IMG/VR virus record: IMGVR_UViG_3300046450_000634
Location: 1-25,228 of that record
Strand: one strand, 5' to 3'
DNA: 25,228 nt
DNA from: a virus
A model generated the notes under the pieces. The model was not told where the DNA came from and did no database searches. It saw only the letters and a program-made list of their open reading frames with translations. Position 1 is the stretch's first letter. The number at the start of each line of letters is the position of its first letter. This document shows positions 6,487-12,982 of the stretch, one piece after another. The position numbers and the translations under genes were made by a program.

Positions 6487-7347
6487 CTATTTTACACCTA
6501 AGTCTTTTCTAACATTTGTTGCAGAGATACTAGTTATAGCTTCATCAAATGTCTCCTCGCCTGATGTGTAACCTACTCCTCTTCCCCAACCAATATGCAC
6601 AATGTTAGGAACCACTTGAATTTCATATTGTCCTTGATACAATGGATCTAGATCGGCTTTAATAAATCTAGTAACTTGCTCAATTTGAAAAGGATTTGAT
6701 CCTTCCCATCCTTGCACATCTCTAATTTGTATAACTACTTGACCAGTTTTACTTAATAGTCTTTCAAATAATGCTCTATGTCCGTCATGCCAAGGTTGCC
6801 AACGTCCTAGCATTTGTACTGTTTCTTTTTTCCAATCAAAAATTGGACGCCTATCATCTTCTGCAATCTTTTTACCAATAAATGCAGACCACTTGTCAGC
6901 ATCTTGTTCCGGAACTCTGAAATCGTAAACTGTTGGTTCAGCAAATGCCTTATTTGTATCTTCGTATCTACCTTCTTTAATAGAGTCTATCCAAATAGTC
7001 CAGTCTGCTTTATAATTGTTTCTCATCTCAACTAACGGAGCCACAAAATCACAAATAACAAAGTCAGAAACTGACTTTTTAGATAATTCAAACATACGCA
7101 AACTTTGACGGATTCTGCCTTCAGGTGAAAAATCCCAGTCATTATATTGCTTTCGTATCTCGTCAGCATTAAACCATTCTACAGTACATTTATATTCATC
7201 TAATTTAGGTGATTCAATTATTCTAATTTGTTTATCTAATGGTGCTGAACTTATACCAGAATTATCTTCTAGATAAGTTTTTAATTTCTCTGCTAGTGTT
7301 GTTTTTCCTGCGCCTGGTAATCCCATAATTAGGATACGTTTTGCCAT
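6487..7347 (-). CDS. Fusion of APS-kinase-like P-loop kinase and NMNAT-like nucleotidyltransferase
   Basis: A 286-residue two-domain protein. The N-terminal domain has a Walker A motif GLPGAGKTT (9-17) and APS-kinase-like features: WFNADEIRKQYND.DFSPEGR (58-78) and VICDFVAPLVEMR (97-109). The C-terminal domain starts at GRWQPWHDGH (181-190), the HxGH signature of nucleotidyltransferases, and ends with ISATNVR (274-280), like the ISxTxxR motif of NMN or pantetheine adenylyltransferases. A role in NAD salvage is possible, but the kinase half resembles CysC more than the NadR kinase and the order is reversed from NadR. The C-domain is too short for ATP sulfurylase. ATG at 7347 follows a purine-rich AGAAAGAGAG; an ATG at 7368 has no ribosome site. 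Confidence 0.75.
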   Translation of the reverse strand: MAKRILIMGLPGAGKTTLAEKLKTYLEDNSGISSAPLDKQIRIIESPKLDEYKCTVEWFNADEIRKQYNDWDFSPEGRIRQSLRMFELSKKSVSDFVICDFVAPLVEMRNNYKADWTIWIDSIKEGRYEDTNKAFAEPTVYDFRVPEQDADKWSAFIGKKIAEDDRRPIFDWKKETVQMLGRWQPWHDGHRALFERLLSKTGQVVIQIRDVQGWEGSNPFQIEQVTRFIKADLDPLYQGQYEIQVVPNIVHIGWGRGVGYTSGEETFDEAITSISATNVRKDLGVK

Positions 7348-7378
7348 ATTAATCTCTCTTTCTTGCATCTATGCATGA

Positions 7379-7386
7379 TACTTATG
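7379..7386 (-). promoter_or_regulatory. Late-type promoter variant CATAAGTA
   Basis: CATAAGTA on the minus strand, 31 bases before the ATG at 7347 and just after the terminator at 7392-7419, so it is well placed to restart transcription for the fusion gene. Confidence 0.35.
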
Positions 7387-7391
7387 TCAAA

Positions 7392-7419
7392 GAAATAGGA
7401 GGCCGAGACCTCCTATTTC
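7392..7419 (-). terminator. Terminator hairpin after the HTH gene
   Basis: A perfect 11-base-pair stem, GAAATAGGAGG/CCTCCTATTTC, with a 6-base loop, 23 bases after the stop of the HTH gene at 7442. The stem is GC-rich at its top and followed by only TTTG, so it may be a moderate terminator or an RNA end stabiliser. Confidence 0.7.
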
Positions 7420-7441
7420 AAATCAGGTATGAAACTACTGT

Positions 7442-7738
7442 TTATACAGTAATACCAAGTCCCTGTGCCTTATAGGCCAAGGCAACCATACGCCTAGAAG
7501 GTGTGCCATGTGTATATTCAGTAACAGCAACACCGTTTCCGGCTGTACGTTGGTTTGCATAGATAGCATAACCACGTTGGCGAATGTTCGATACAGTCGC
7601 GGTAGGATTTGCAATACCAAATCGCTTCTTAATTGCTGATTTAGTAAGAGCTTGCTTCTCTAGCACTAGTGCGTGAAAGAGCTTGCCTTGTTTTGTCTTA
7701 AGGTCGAAAGCCTTAATTGACTGGGTAGTTTTTGACAT
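7442..7738 (-). CDS. Small winged-helix/HTH-like DNA-binding protein
   Basis: A 98-residue basic protein. Residues about 15-62 have helix-turn-helix character: GKLFHALVLEKQALTKSAIK followed by a recognition-helix candidate NPTATVSNIRQRGYAIY, and then a beta-wing-like segment around GVAVTEYTHG. Such small proteins in T4-like marine phages are usually regulators of phage or host transcription. It is alone between two terminator-like or promoter elements, has AAAGGAAAAT as ribosome site, a strong sigma70 promoter (7789-7818) and a palindrome at the transcription start (7759-7781), which suggests early expression and self-repression. The DNA target is an inference. Confidence 0.65.
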   Translation of the reverse strand: MSKTTQSIKAFDLKTKQGKLFHALVLEKQALTKSAIKKRFGIANPTATVSNIRQRGYAIYANQRTAGNGVAVTEYTHGTPSRRMVALAYKAQGLGITV

Positions 7739-7758
7739 AAATTTTCCTTTATCAAAAG

Positions 7759-7781
7759 TAGTTAAAAGTTCGTTTTAACTA
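7759..7781. promoter_or_regulatory. Palindromic operator candidate
   Basis: Perfect 9-base arms TAGTTAAAA and TTTTAACTA around GTTCG, starting right at the expected transcription start (about 7782) of the HTH gene. Position and symmetry fit a dimeric repressor site, most simply for the HTH protein itself. As RNA it would also fold into an AU-rich hairpin in the leader. Confidence 0.5.
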
Positions 7782-7788
7782 TGTTACT

Positions 7789-7818
7789 ATTATAACACAT
7801 CATTGGTGTTGAAGTCAA
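7789..7818 (-). promoter_or_regulatory. Sigma70-type promoter of the HTH gene
   Basis: On the minus strand TTGACT (7818-7813) and TATAAT (7794-7789) are separated by 18 bases. AGG precedes the -35, as at two other promoters in this window (12896, 19147). Confidence 0.75.
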
Positions 7819-7821
7819 CCT

Positions 7822-8880
7822 CTATTTTAGCCATTTTGCAATAGAATTGTCCGGATTGTAAAATAACGCTGAATCAAAATCTTTAAAATTAATACGGTTC
7901 ATATCTGTATCAATTGCACTAGCACTTTGGTGACCAAAATACAATGTAGTTGACTGGTGTTTGATTTTGTAATCATAATAACTTTGATCCTTAGTGTAAT
8001 CAAATATAATATCTTTGGGAACCAATTTTAAAGTTTCTTGAGAAGTTAAATTTGGTTTATGATTTACACTCCAATTTTGAAAATCATAAGAACTAAAGAA
8101 AGTTTGAAGCACATTACCTTTTGCAATCCTAGGCAAGAATTTAACTCCAATCATTTGCCATTTAAAATTAAAATTGTGCCACCAACACCAGTCAAACATA
8201 GTGCTTATAGGTCTAGGTGAAAACTTGGTAGTTTGGTGGTAAATTTCATAGATGCATTTATGAGTGTCTGAATCAGAAAGGCCCATAAACTCAAATACTC
8301 TAACAGTATTTTCATATGAATATGGTTCAAGTAATAAATCACGTTGTTGTCCTCTTAACAAAATATTTGCAAATGGAGAACCAAATAATTGATCAGCATG
8401 TTCAGAATTTACTATAGTTCCAGGTAAAACTCCTGCACTTGCTTTTAACATGAATTCTTCAGTAGCCATTATATTAAACTTACCTAAGATAAATTTATTG
8501 TAAAATAATGCATATTCTCTTACACTATCTTTATTGCATATAATAGTAATATTATCTAGTGGTACGTCTGCTTGTAAAAATGAGACTACAGAACATGTAC
8601 TGTCTATTCCTCCTGACCAAAGTAAATATATTTTATCATTTATATTAACTAACTCTTTGGCCCTATTAACGCAACACTCTTCAAAGGAAATTGCACTAGT
8701 ATTAAAGTTAGGTAATTCATATTCTGGTAGTAGTTTGGTATGATAATAGAAGTCAACAGTTTTAGTACGATCTATCAGAAATGCATTTGAATCATATTTC
8801 CACATATTATCGTATATAATGAGGTCGGCAGGAGAATTATTAGTTATAACCCGTTGGCCCTGATGATATATTAATTGCAT
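7822..8880 (-). CDS. Asparagine-synthetase-like PP-loop enzyme, copy 1
   Basis: A 352-residue protein with the N-type ATP pyrophosphatase PP-loop SGGIDS (89-94) after strand KIYLLW, and a second conserved block SEHADQLFGSP (159-169) that corresponds to the GEGADELFGGY region of asparagine synthetase. It lacks the N-terminal glutaminase domain (no Cys2), so any amine donor must come from elsewhere. A block DWCWWHNFNFKWQ (about 226-238) and the C-terminal LFYNPDNSIAKWL are shared with copy 2 at 9595-10647. Relatives adenylate a carboxylate and transfer it to an amine, as in asparagine, beta-lactam or lasso-peptide synthesis. Its ATG overlaps the stop of the partner gene at 8880 by one base. The substrate is unknown. 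Confidence 0.8.
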   Translation of the reverse strand: MQLIYHQGQRVITNNSPADLIIYDNMWKYDSNAFLIDRTKTVDFYYHTKLLPEYELPNFNTSAISFEECCVNRAKELVNINDKIYLLWSGGIDSTCSVVSFLQADVPLDNITIICNKDSVREYALFYNKFILGKFNIMATEEFMLKASAGVLPGTIVNSEHADQLFGSPFANILLRGQQRDLLLEPYSYENTVRVFEFMGLSDSDTHKCIYEIYHQTTKFSPRPISTMFDWCWWHNFNFKWQMIGVKFLPRIAKGNVLQTFFSSYDFQNWSVNHKPNLTSQETLKLVPKDIIFDYTKDQSYYDYKIKHQSTTLYFGHQSASAIDTDMNRINFKDFDSALFYNPDNSIAKWLK

Positions 8881-9602
8881 TACATTCCTGATCGTAATTT
8901 AAATTCTGCTAATGCTATTGTTTCTTGCATAAGACTTTGGTCGCTAAAATCTAATGAGTTTACATGTGATATAAACCATTTCCAATACGCATGTAAACGC
9001 ATAATTGTAATATTTGTAGAACTTACCACCATTTTACATTCTTGGTATGCTTGTTTAACTGGAAGGCCGGCTGAAATTGCCCAGGCTTCTAAACCAGGTG
9101 TATAATAATTGTTCTCAGGAATACATTTGTCAATTTCTGTAGTCATATAAGGAATAAACACATCATCAACAGTACTATGTACTACCCTGCCAGCATATCG
9201 TTCTAATTTTGTTTCAATTGAAGCTAATACATGCTGACGTCTATTTGCTAATTGTCTAGATACATTAAATTGTTCTGTAACATTATCCATTTTTTCTATA
9301 TCAAAAATAATTTCTTGCTCAGGAACTACTTTTGCTACGCTTAATTCTGCTGACGGAATAGCATATCCTTTTTCTGAACCAGATGTTGTTAATATATAAT
9401 TATTAGTTGAGCTTCTGTTATAATTTCTTATAATTTCATTGTGCTTTCCAGGAAGTTGTGCTACCATTAAAGACGAATTTGGTATGCCTTCTGCTAATGC
9501 GTTAATAACTGCTGGGCTAACTGAAACTGTTAGTATTCCAAATGTTTGTTGATCTACTAACATTGAGGATATATTTGCTTTTTTTGAAAATGTATCAAGC
9601 AT
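8880..9602 (-). CDS. Partner protein of PP-loop enzyme, copy 1
   Basis: A 240-residue protein of no family I know. It is homologous to the 215-residue protein at 10644-11291: both start ML.T, have VD..T.GILT near residues 17-25, IPN..LM about 20 residues later, an E.MD motif near the middle, and a C-terminal block FIPYMTTEIDKC followed by YTPGLEAWAISAGLPVKQAY (copy 2: FLPFIKRELEKC and YTDIIKDWAKIRGVDIKTAF). The N-terminal half looks beta-rich and the C-terminal half helical. It overlaps the PP-loop gene upstream by 8 bases with AAGGAGATT as ribosome site, and the one downstream by one base. It may present or bind the PP-loop substrate. Confidence 0.75.
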   Translation of the reverse strand: MLDTFSKKANISSMLVDQQTFGILTVSVSPAVINALAEGIPNSSLMVAQLPGKHNEIIRNYNRSSTNNYILTTSGSEKGYAIPSAELSVAKVVPEQEIIFDIEKMDNVTEQFNVSRQLANRRQHVLASIETKLERYAGRVVHSTVDDVFIPYMTTEIDKCIPENNYYTPGLEAWAISAGLPVKQAYQECKMVVSSTNITIMRLHAYWKWFISHVNSLDFSDQSLMQETIALAEFKLRSGM

Positions 9603-10647
9603 TAATTAATCTCCTTAAAGTATTATCTGCATTGTAGTAATCTATTAAATTTAGATCTCTTACAGGAATTCTATCCCATTTCTCGGTTAAACCTGCAGGT
9701 GAAGATAGGCTGTAATATAATGTAGATGAAGCAAACTTCTCTTTAGTTTTCCAATAGTTTCCATCTAATGTATAATCTAATATAATCTCTTTAAATTCTG
9801 ATTTTAAGTTTAAAACATTACCTGTTTGCTGTATGCTAGTATTTTGAAAATCATTACTAGAGTAAAAAGTAATAAGTTTAGTTGGATCTGCCATTCTAAC
9901 TGCTAATTTCATAGCTATTGTTTGCCATTTAAAATTAAATCCGTGCCACCAACACAGATCCCACATAGTCTTAATAGGCCTTGGACTTTTTTCAATAGTC
10001 ATATTGTAGATATTAATTAATATATCAATATGATATATTGGTACTCCTGCACTTAGTAAGAATTTCTCAAAATTTTCATCATTATAAGGAAGCCCTAACA
10101 TTGTTCTTCCTAGTTTCTTAGCAACCAAGTCTGAAATTGGTGATCCTACTAGCTGATCAGCATGTTCAGCTGATATTAACAATCCGTTAAATAAATTAGA
10201 CTGACCTACTAATAGCATTAATTCCTCTGTTGCTAATATTTGATAGGAAGGTAATATATTGGTTTTATAAAACCGAGGATACTCTTTAACAGAATCTTGA
10301 TTCAGTACAACTACTATTTGATCATTAGGTGCATGTTTCATAAAAGAAATAAGCATTAACGTACTATCAATGCCGCCGCTCCACATTACATATAATTTTT
10401 CTCCAGTCTTAACAAGTTCTTTAACCCTGTTGTCTGCACACTCTTGCCAAGATAAAGGTGTTGTTGTCGTTGTTAGCATTGGAAATATATTGTTTTCTGA
10501 AAACGGAAAAGATATTGTATCTGTTCTATCTACTAAGAAGGCATCTGCATCAATGTTAAACAAAGAACGAAATAACGTAATATCTTTATAATCATCATAT
10601 ATGTTAGAGTGTTTTAATTCAGTACTAAAGACATAATTTAATTTCAT
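9595..10647 (-). CDS. Asparagine-synthetase-like PP-loop enzyme, copy 2
   Basis: A 350-residue paralog of the enzyme at 7822-8880. It has SGGIDS (90-95) after KLYVMW, EHADQLVGSP in place of the asparagine-synthetase GADELFGG region, SPRPIKTMWDLCWWHGFNFK in the C-terminal half and a final YYNADNTLRRLI. Both copies share the N-terminal layout F-L-V/I-DRT (about 36-42) before the PP-loop. As in copy 1 there is no glutaminase domain. The two differ over most other positions, so the duplication is old or each copy was taken up separately and they may act on different substrates. The start is coupled to the upstream stop by ATGA. Confidence 0.8.
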   Translation of the reverse strand: MKLNYVFSTELKHSNIYDDYKDITLFRSLFNIDADAFLVDRTDTISFPFSENNIFPMLTTTTTPLSWQECADNRVKELVKTGEKLYVMWSGGIDSTLMLISFMKHAPNDQIVVVLNQDSVKEYPRFYKTNILPSYQILATEELMLLVGQSNLFNGLLISAEHADQLVGSPISDLVAKKLGRTMLGLPYNDENFEKFLLSAGVPIYHIDILINIYNMTIEKSPRPIKTMWDLCWWHGFNFKWQTIAMKLAVRMADPTKLITFYSSNDFQNTSIQQTGNVLNLKSEFKEIILDYTLDGNYWKTKEKFASSTLYYSLSSPAGLTEKWDRIPVRDLNLIDYYNADNTLRRLINA

Positions 10648-11291
10648 AAATGCACCTTGTTAGTCCAGGTGCTGTGTGCTTCTCTTATTGTAGACAATTC
10701 TTCCTTTACCTCAGTAGCTAACATACCAAATGCAGTTTTTATATCAACACCTCGTATTTTAGCCCAATCTTTTATAATATCAGTATATTCATCATTTTTA
10801 TAATCACATTTCTCAAGTTCTCTTTTTATAAAAGGTAAAAATATAGCATCTCCCATAAAACGTTTATCTTGGGCACTATCGGCTATTAGTTTTGTTTCAT
10901 TAATTCTATATTCGTATCTTAATTTAAATGCAAAATGCCGTGCTTCTATCCATTCTGGAGTAATGTCGTCTAGGTCCATTTCTTCTATACCATATATTCC
11001 TGGACCTTTAGTTGTTTTTACTATTTTTCCAAGGTTTGCAGTAGATGACGGCATTAGGCTGTTATGTGCTTTTACTAAAATAAAATTTGCATCTTCATTA
11101 AATTTTTCATGCATTCCTATAAGATTTAATATTTCGGCATTAGTTGATTCAATTATCATTAATTCTGCATTAGGTATAGTATAACAAATTGCATTTGATA
11201 AACTTACTGAATTACATAGAGTTAAAATTCCGTTGGTTACCGAATCTACTACTAGAAATTTATTATTCTTTAATGCATATGTTGATAGCAT
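10644..11291 (-). CDS. Partner protein of PP-loop enzyme, copy 2
   Basis: A 215-residue homolog of the 240-residue protein at 8880-9602, first gene of the four-gene operon. It shares VDSVTNGILTL (about 16-26), IPNAELMIIE, EEMDLDDIT and the C-terminal FLPFIKRELEKC block. The middle insert differs in length. There is no signal peptide. ATG at 11291 has no ribosome site and lies only 6 bases after a TATATT -10-like sequence, so the message could be leaderless or the start could be regulated unusually. The stop overlaps the next start as ATGA. Function unknown; tight pairing with the PP-loop gene suggests a direct partner. Confidence 0.75.
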   Translation of the reverse strand: MLSTYALKNNKFLVVDSVTNGILTLCNSVSLSNAICYTIPNAELMIIESTNAEILNLIGMHEKFNEDANFILVKAHNSLMPSSTANLGKIVKTTKGPGIYGIEEMDLDDITPEWIEARHFAFKLRYEYRINETKLIADSAQDKRFMGDAIFLPFIKRELEKCDYKNDEYTDIIKDWAKIRGVDIKTAFGMLATEVKEELSTIREAHSTWTNKVHL

Positions 11292-11309
11292 AACAATATA
11301 TAGTGCAAT

Positions 11310-11338
11310 AAAAAAATAGAGTCTAACCGTAGGACTCT
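11310..11338 (-). terminator. Rho-independent terminator before the PP-loop operon
   Basis: On the minus strand AGAGTC and GACTCT pair around a 9-base loop and are followed by A and seven T. It closes the transcription unit with the oxygenase and the two small genes, and separates it from the PP-loop operon. Confidence 0.75.
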
Positions 11339-11499
11339 GCGGGTTTATTTGGTAACCACCCCTTTAATAGTGCTGATTTTATTGTAATCGGAATGTCAGC
11401 TACCGTCGGTTTCTCTGCTAATCTACTAAAGATGGCACAGGCTGTTTGACCAGGATTACCTCTTATTAATAAAGTTGTAAAACTGCTCGGCTGTGTCAA
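11323..11499 (-). CDS. Possible small protein with TTG start
   Basis: A 58-residue frame starting at TTG 11499 inside the end of the preceding gene, with a GGAG about 11 bases upstream, and ending at a TAG in the terminator stem. The translation (MTQPSSFTTLLIRGNPGQTA at the start, PTVADIPITIKSALLKGWLP later) has the composition of a real protein, and it fills the otherwise empty 117 bases between the 92-residue gene and the terminator. It overlaps the upstream gene by 44 bases in another frame. No ATG is available and no family is recognised, so the call is tentative. Confidence 0.4.
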   Translation of the reverse strand: MTQPSSFTTLLIRGNPGQTACAIFSRLAEKPTVADIPITIKSALLKGWLPNKPAESYG

Positions 11500-11734
11500 G
11501 AATTGCGGATACTCCTGGTACTTCTGGAAGTACCGTTGTCGAAATTACTTCGCCATTTTCTGCACGAACTGTAGTTTGTTCCCAGGCGCCAAACTTAGCA
11601 TGAAAGTCGTTCCATTCATGGGCATTGGCCATTTCTAAAACCTGTGTACGGATTTCATAGCCATTTTTATTAAATGACATTTTAGGAATTGATGCAGAAA
11701 TTGCATCATTAAGGTTCTTGATTGTATCAGACAT
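11456..11734 (-). CDS. Unknown small phage protein
   Basis: A 92-residue soluble protein without signal peptide or membrane segment. It begins MSDTIKNLNDAISASIPKMS and has a mixed alpha/beta composition with FHAKFGAWEQTTVRAENGEV in the middle and a helical end (AILDTAEQFYNFINKR). AGAAGGAGACAT is a strong ribosome site 8 bases or so before ATG, which suggests high expression. It follows the 2-oxoglutarate oxygenase in the same direction after a 59-base gap that contains a small hairpin. I do not recognise the family. Confidence 0.7.
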   Translation of the reverse strand: MSDTIKNLNDAISASIPKMSFNKNGYEIRTQVLEMANAHEWNDFHAKFGAWEQTTVRAENGEVISTTVLPEVPGVSAILDTAEQFYNFINKR

Positions 11735-11761
11735 ATTATGTCTCCTTCTGTGTGTGTGTTT

Positions 11762-11780
11762 TGTAACTTAATTAGTTACA
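11762..11780. repeat. Short palindrome/hairpin in leader of the 92-residue gene
   Basis: TGTAACT and AGTTACA, 7-base perfect arms around TAATT. There is no T tract on the minus strand, so it is more likely an RNA processing or stability element than a terminator. Confidence 0.4.
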
Positions 11781-11793
11781 CATATAATTAGTT

Positions 11794-12564
11794 TTAATTA
11801 TCGTTTAGATTAACCCTAAATGCTATTCTAACAGGCATCCCGTCGGAATCCGGTGCGTTCTTAAAACTTATATGATTCTGATCATGTCTATATACAATTA
11901 TTCTACCAGGTTTGTGGCCAACAATCTGTTCCGGGAATCCTATGGGATAACCACCTTTAGGATGAACTTCGCCGTCGTCTTGTTTGTCGCTATAAAAAAC
12001 ATATTCGGCGCCCCAACTTGGCAACCATTTTGAATTAGTAACAAACAATACAGTTGCATAATTATTTTTATCAATATAACCAGGACCACTATCTTTATGG
12101 ATATATCCAGGATTGTGATTTCTTATCTGTTGGACTCTTTTTGAACCTGATGACTTTGCATTCATATAACATGTCCAACCTTTAATGGTATTATCATACT
12201 CGTATTTGTCAAAGAAATTCTTACCGTCACTATAAGAGGTTCGTATACTTTTAAGTCCGCCAATGTCTTCAGGTATGCCATCTATATTTGCTTTGCCTCC
12301 TAGTACTTTATCGTTTATATCTTGAAACAAATTATAAATTAATGGATGCCTAGTTTTCACCATATCAGTACTATTGCCAAACGGGTGTCGTATTATGCCT
12401 CGTTCTCCTTCTCCTAATTCAGTGTTTAAAGGATCTAGTGTAGCATCATAATCGTTTAAATGACGTAATGCACTATACCAAGTATGATTACATGCATATT
12501 CATGAACTTCATTTTGCATTTCCTTACTAATTAATCCATCATACACATTAATAACTTTTTCCAT
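11794..12564 (-). CDS. Fe(II)/2-oxoglutarate-dependent oxygenase
   Basis: A 256-residue protein with a complete double-stranded beta-helix oxygenase signature: GYIHKDSG with His156 and Asp158 as Fe ligands, WGAEYVFYSD (184-193) where related enzymes have WGGEL, the third ligand His231 in DQNHISFKN, and VRIAFRVNLN with Arg246 or Arg250 to bind 2-oxoglutarate. It resembles prolyl-hydroxylase-like enzymes found in many T4-like marine phages. The target may be protein, nucleic acid or metabolite. AAGGAGATAC before ATG is a good ribosome site. It follows the tmRNA gene with no visible terminator, so read-through from the tmRNA promoter is possible. Confidence 0.8.
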   Translation of the reverse strand: MEKVINVYDGLISKEMQNEVHEYACNHTWYSALRHLNDYDATLDPLNTELGEGERGIIRHPFGNSTDMVKTRHPLIYNLFQDINDKVLGGKANIDGIPEDIGGLKSIRTSYSDGKNFFDKYEYDNTIKGWTCYMNAKSSGSKRVQQIRNHNPGYIHKDSGPGYIDKNNYATVLFVTNSKWLPSWGAEYVFYSDKQDDGEVHPKGGYPIGFPEQIVGHKPGRIIVYRHDQNHISFKNAPDSDGMPVRIAFRVNLNDN

Positions 12565-12609
12565 ATTTTTGTATCTCCTTAATTAATACATAGTAATTAA
12601 ATGGCACTT

Positions 12610-12861
12610 CTGTTTCTAGGCAGTTCCCGCCCAGAGCAATTATGCCGCTAGGGCAAAATCCTCAGATGCAAAATTATCGTTTGCAATTATCGTTTTGTTC
12701 GCGTTAACCGAGCTTACATCCGGACAACTCCACATTCCTACTACTTGCCAGTCGATCCTATTTCGCCCCCATCATAAGCACTCTCAGTAAAAGTGTTTAT
12801 GGTGGAGGCGCTGGGTACTGCCCCCAGGTCCTGTGCAACGTTTGTTATGCTTCAACATTGT
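12610..12861 (-). ncRNA. ssrA: Circularly permuted two-piece tmRNA
   Basis: Read on the minus strand, the acceptor piece comes first: T-arm CTGGG-GGCAGTA-CCCAG (12827-12811), acceptor strand CGCCTCC, then A and CCA (12803-12800). A 29-base spacer with a small hairpin follows, then the 5' acceptor strand GGGGGCG (12770-12764), which pairs with CGCCTCC and gives the G3-U70 alanine identity pair. Next come a D-like region, a pseudoknot-like region and the tag frame at 12684-12640: ANDNFASEDFALAA then TAA. A hairpin CTGGGC/GCCTAG (about 12633-12615) ends it. Part of the 5' coding region (CTGGCAAGT) can pair with ACGTTGCACAG of the acceptor piece to form P2. The order is that of alphaproteobacterial tmRNA. 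Outer ends are approximate. Confidence 0.93.
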
Positions 12862-12865
12862 ATAC

Positions 12866-12896
12866 TATTTATAGCACTATACTGCCTTAGAGTCAA
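12866..12896 (-). promoter_or_regulatory. ssrA: Promoter of the tmRNA, sigma70-type and late-type combined
   Basis: TTGACT (12896-12891), a 17-base spacer and TATAAA (12873-12868). The -10 is also part of an exact TATAAATA (12873-12866), so the same site could serve host sigma70 early and the phage late sigma later. The start would be near 12861. Confidence 0.75.
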
Positions 12897-12937
12897 CCTT
12901 TATTTCTTCTTTTACGTCCGGAAATACTGGTCAAAAG

Positions 12938-12960
12938 AAAAGACGCACTAGGCGCCTTTT
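12938..12960 (-). terminator. Terminator after the 312-residue DctP-like gene
   Basis: On the minus strand AAAAGGCGC and GCGTCTTTT pair (one G-T) around CTAGT, followed by a C and more T. It lies 23 bases after the stop at 12983 and 42 bases before the tmRNA -35. Confidence 0.8.
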
Positions 12961-12982
12961 CAATATTAGTTGTAAAAAGAAT

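Noticed and set aside
6487-7347. PAPS synthetase (APS kinase plus ATP sulfurylase)
   Set aside because: The second domain is only about 110 residues and has NMNAT-like motifs, far too short for ATP sulfurylase.
7822-10647. PP-loop proteins as QueC-type or other 7-deazaguanine DNA modification enzymes
   Set aside because: The EHADQL.GSP block and size fit asparagine-synthetase-like enzymes better, there are no zinc-binding cysteines as in QueC, and no other queuosine or archaeosine pathway gene is in the window.
12661-12700. Repeated AAACGATAAT inside the tmRNA gene, a possible tandem repeat
   Set aside because: Only two copies, explained by the tag codons N-D-N and the sequence just before the resume codon.
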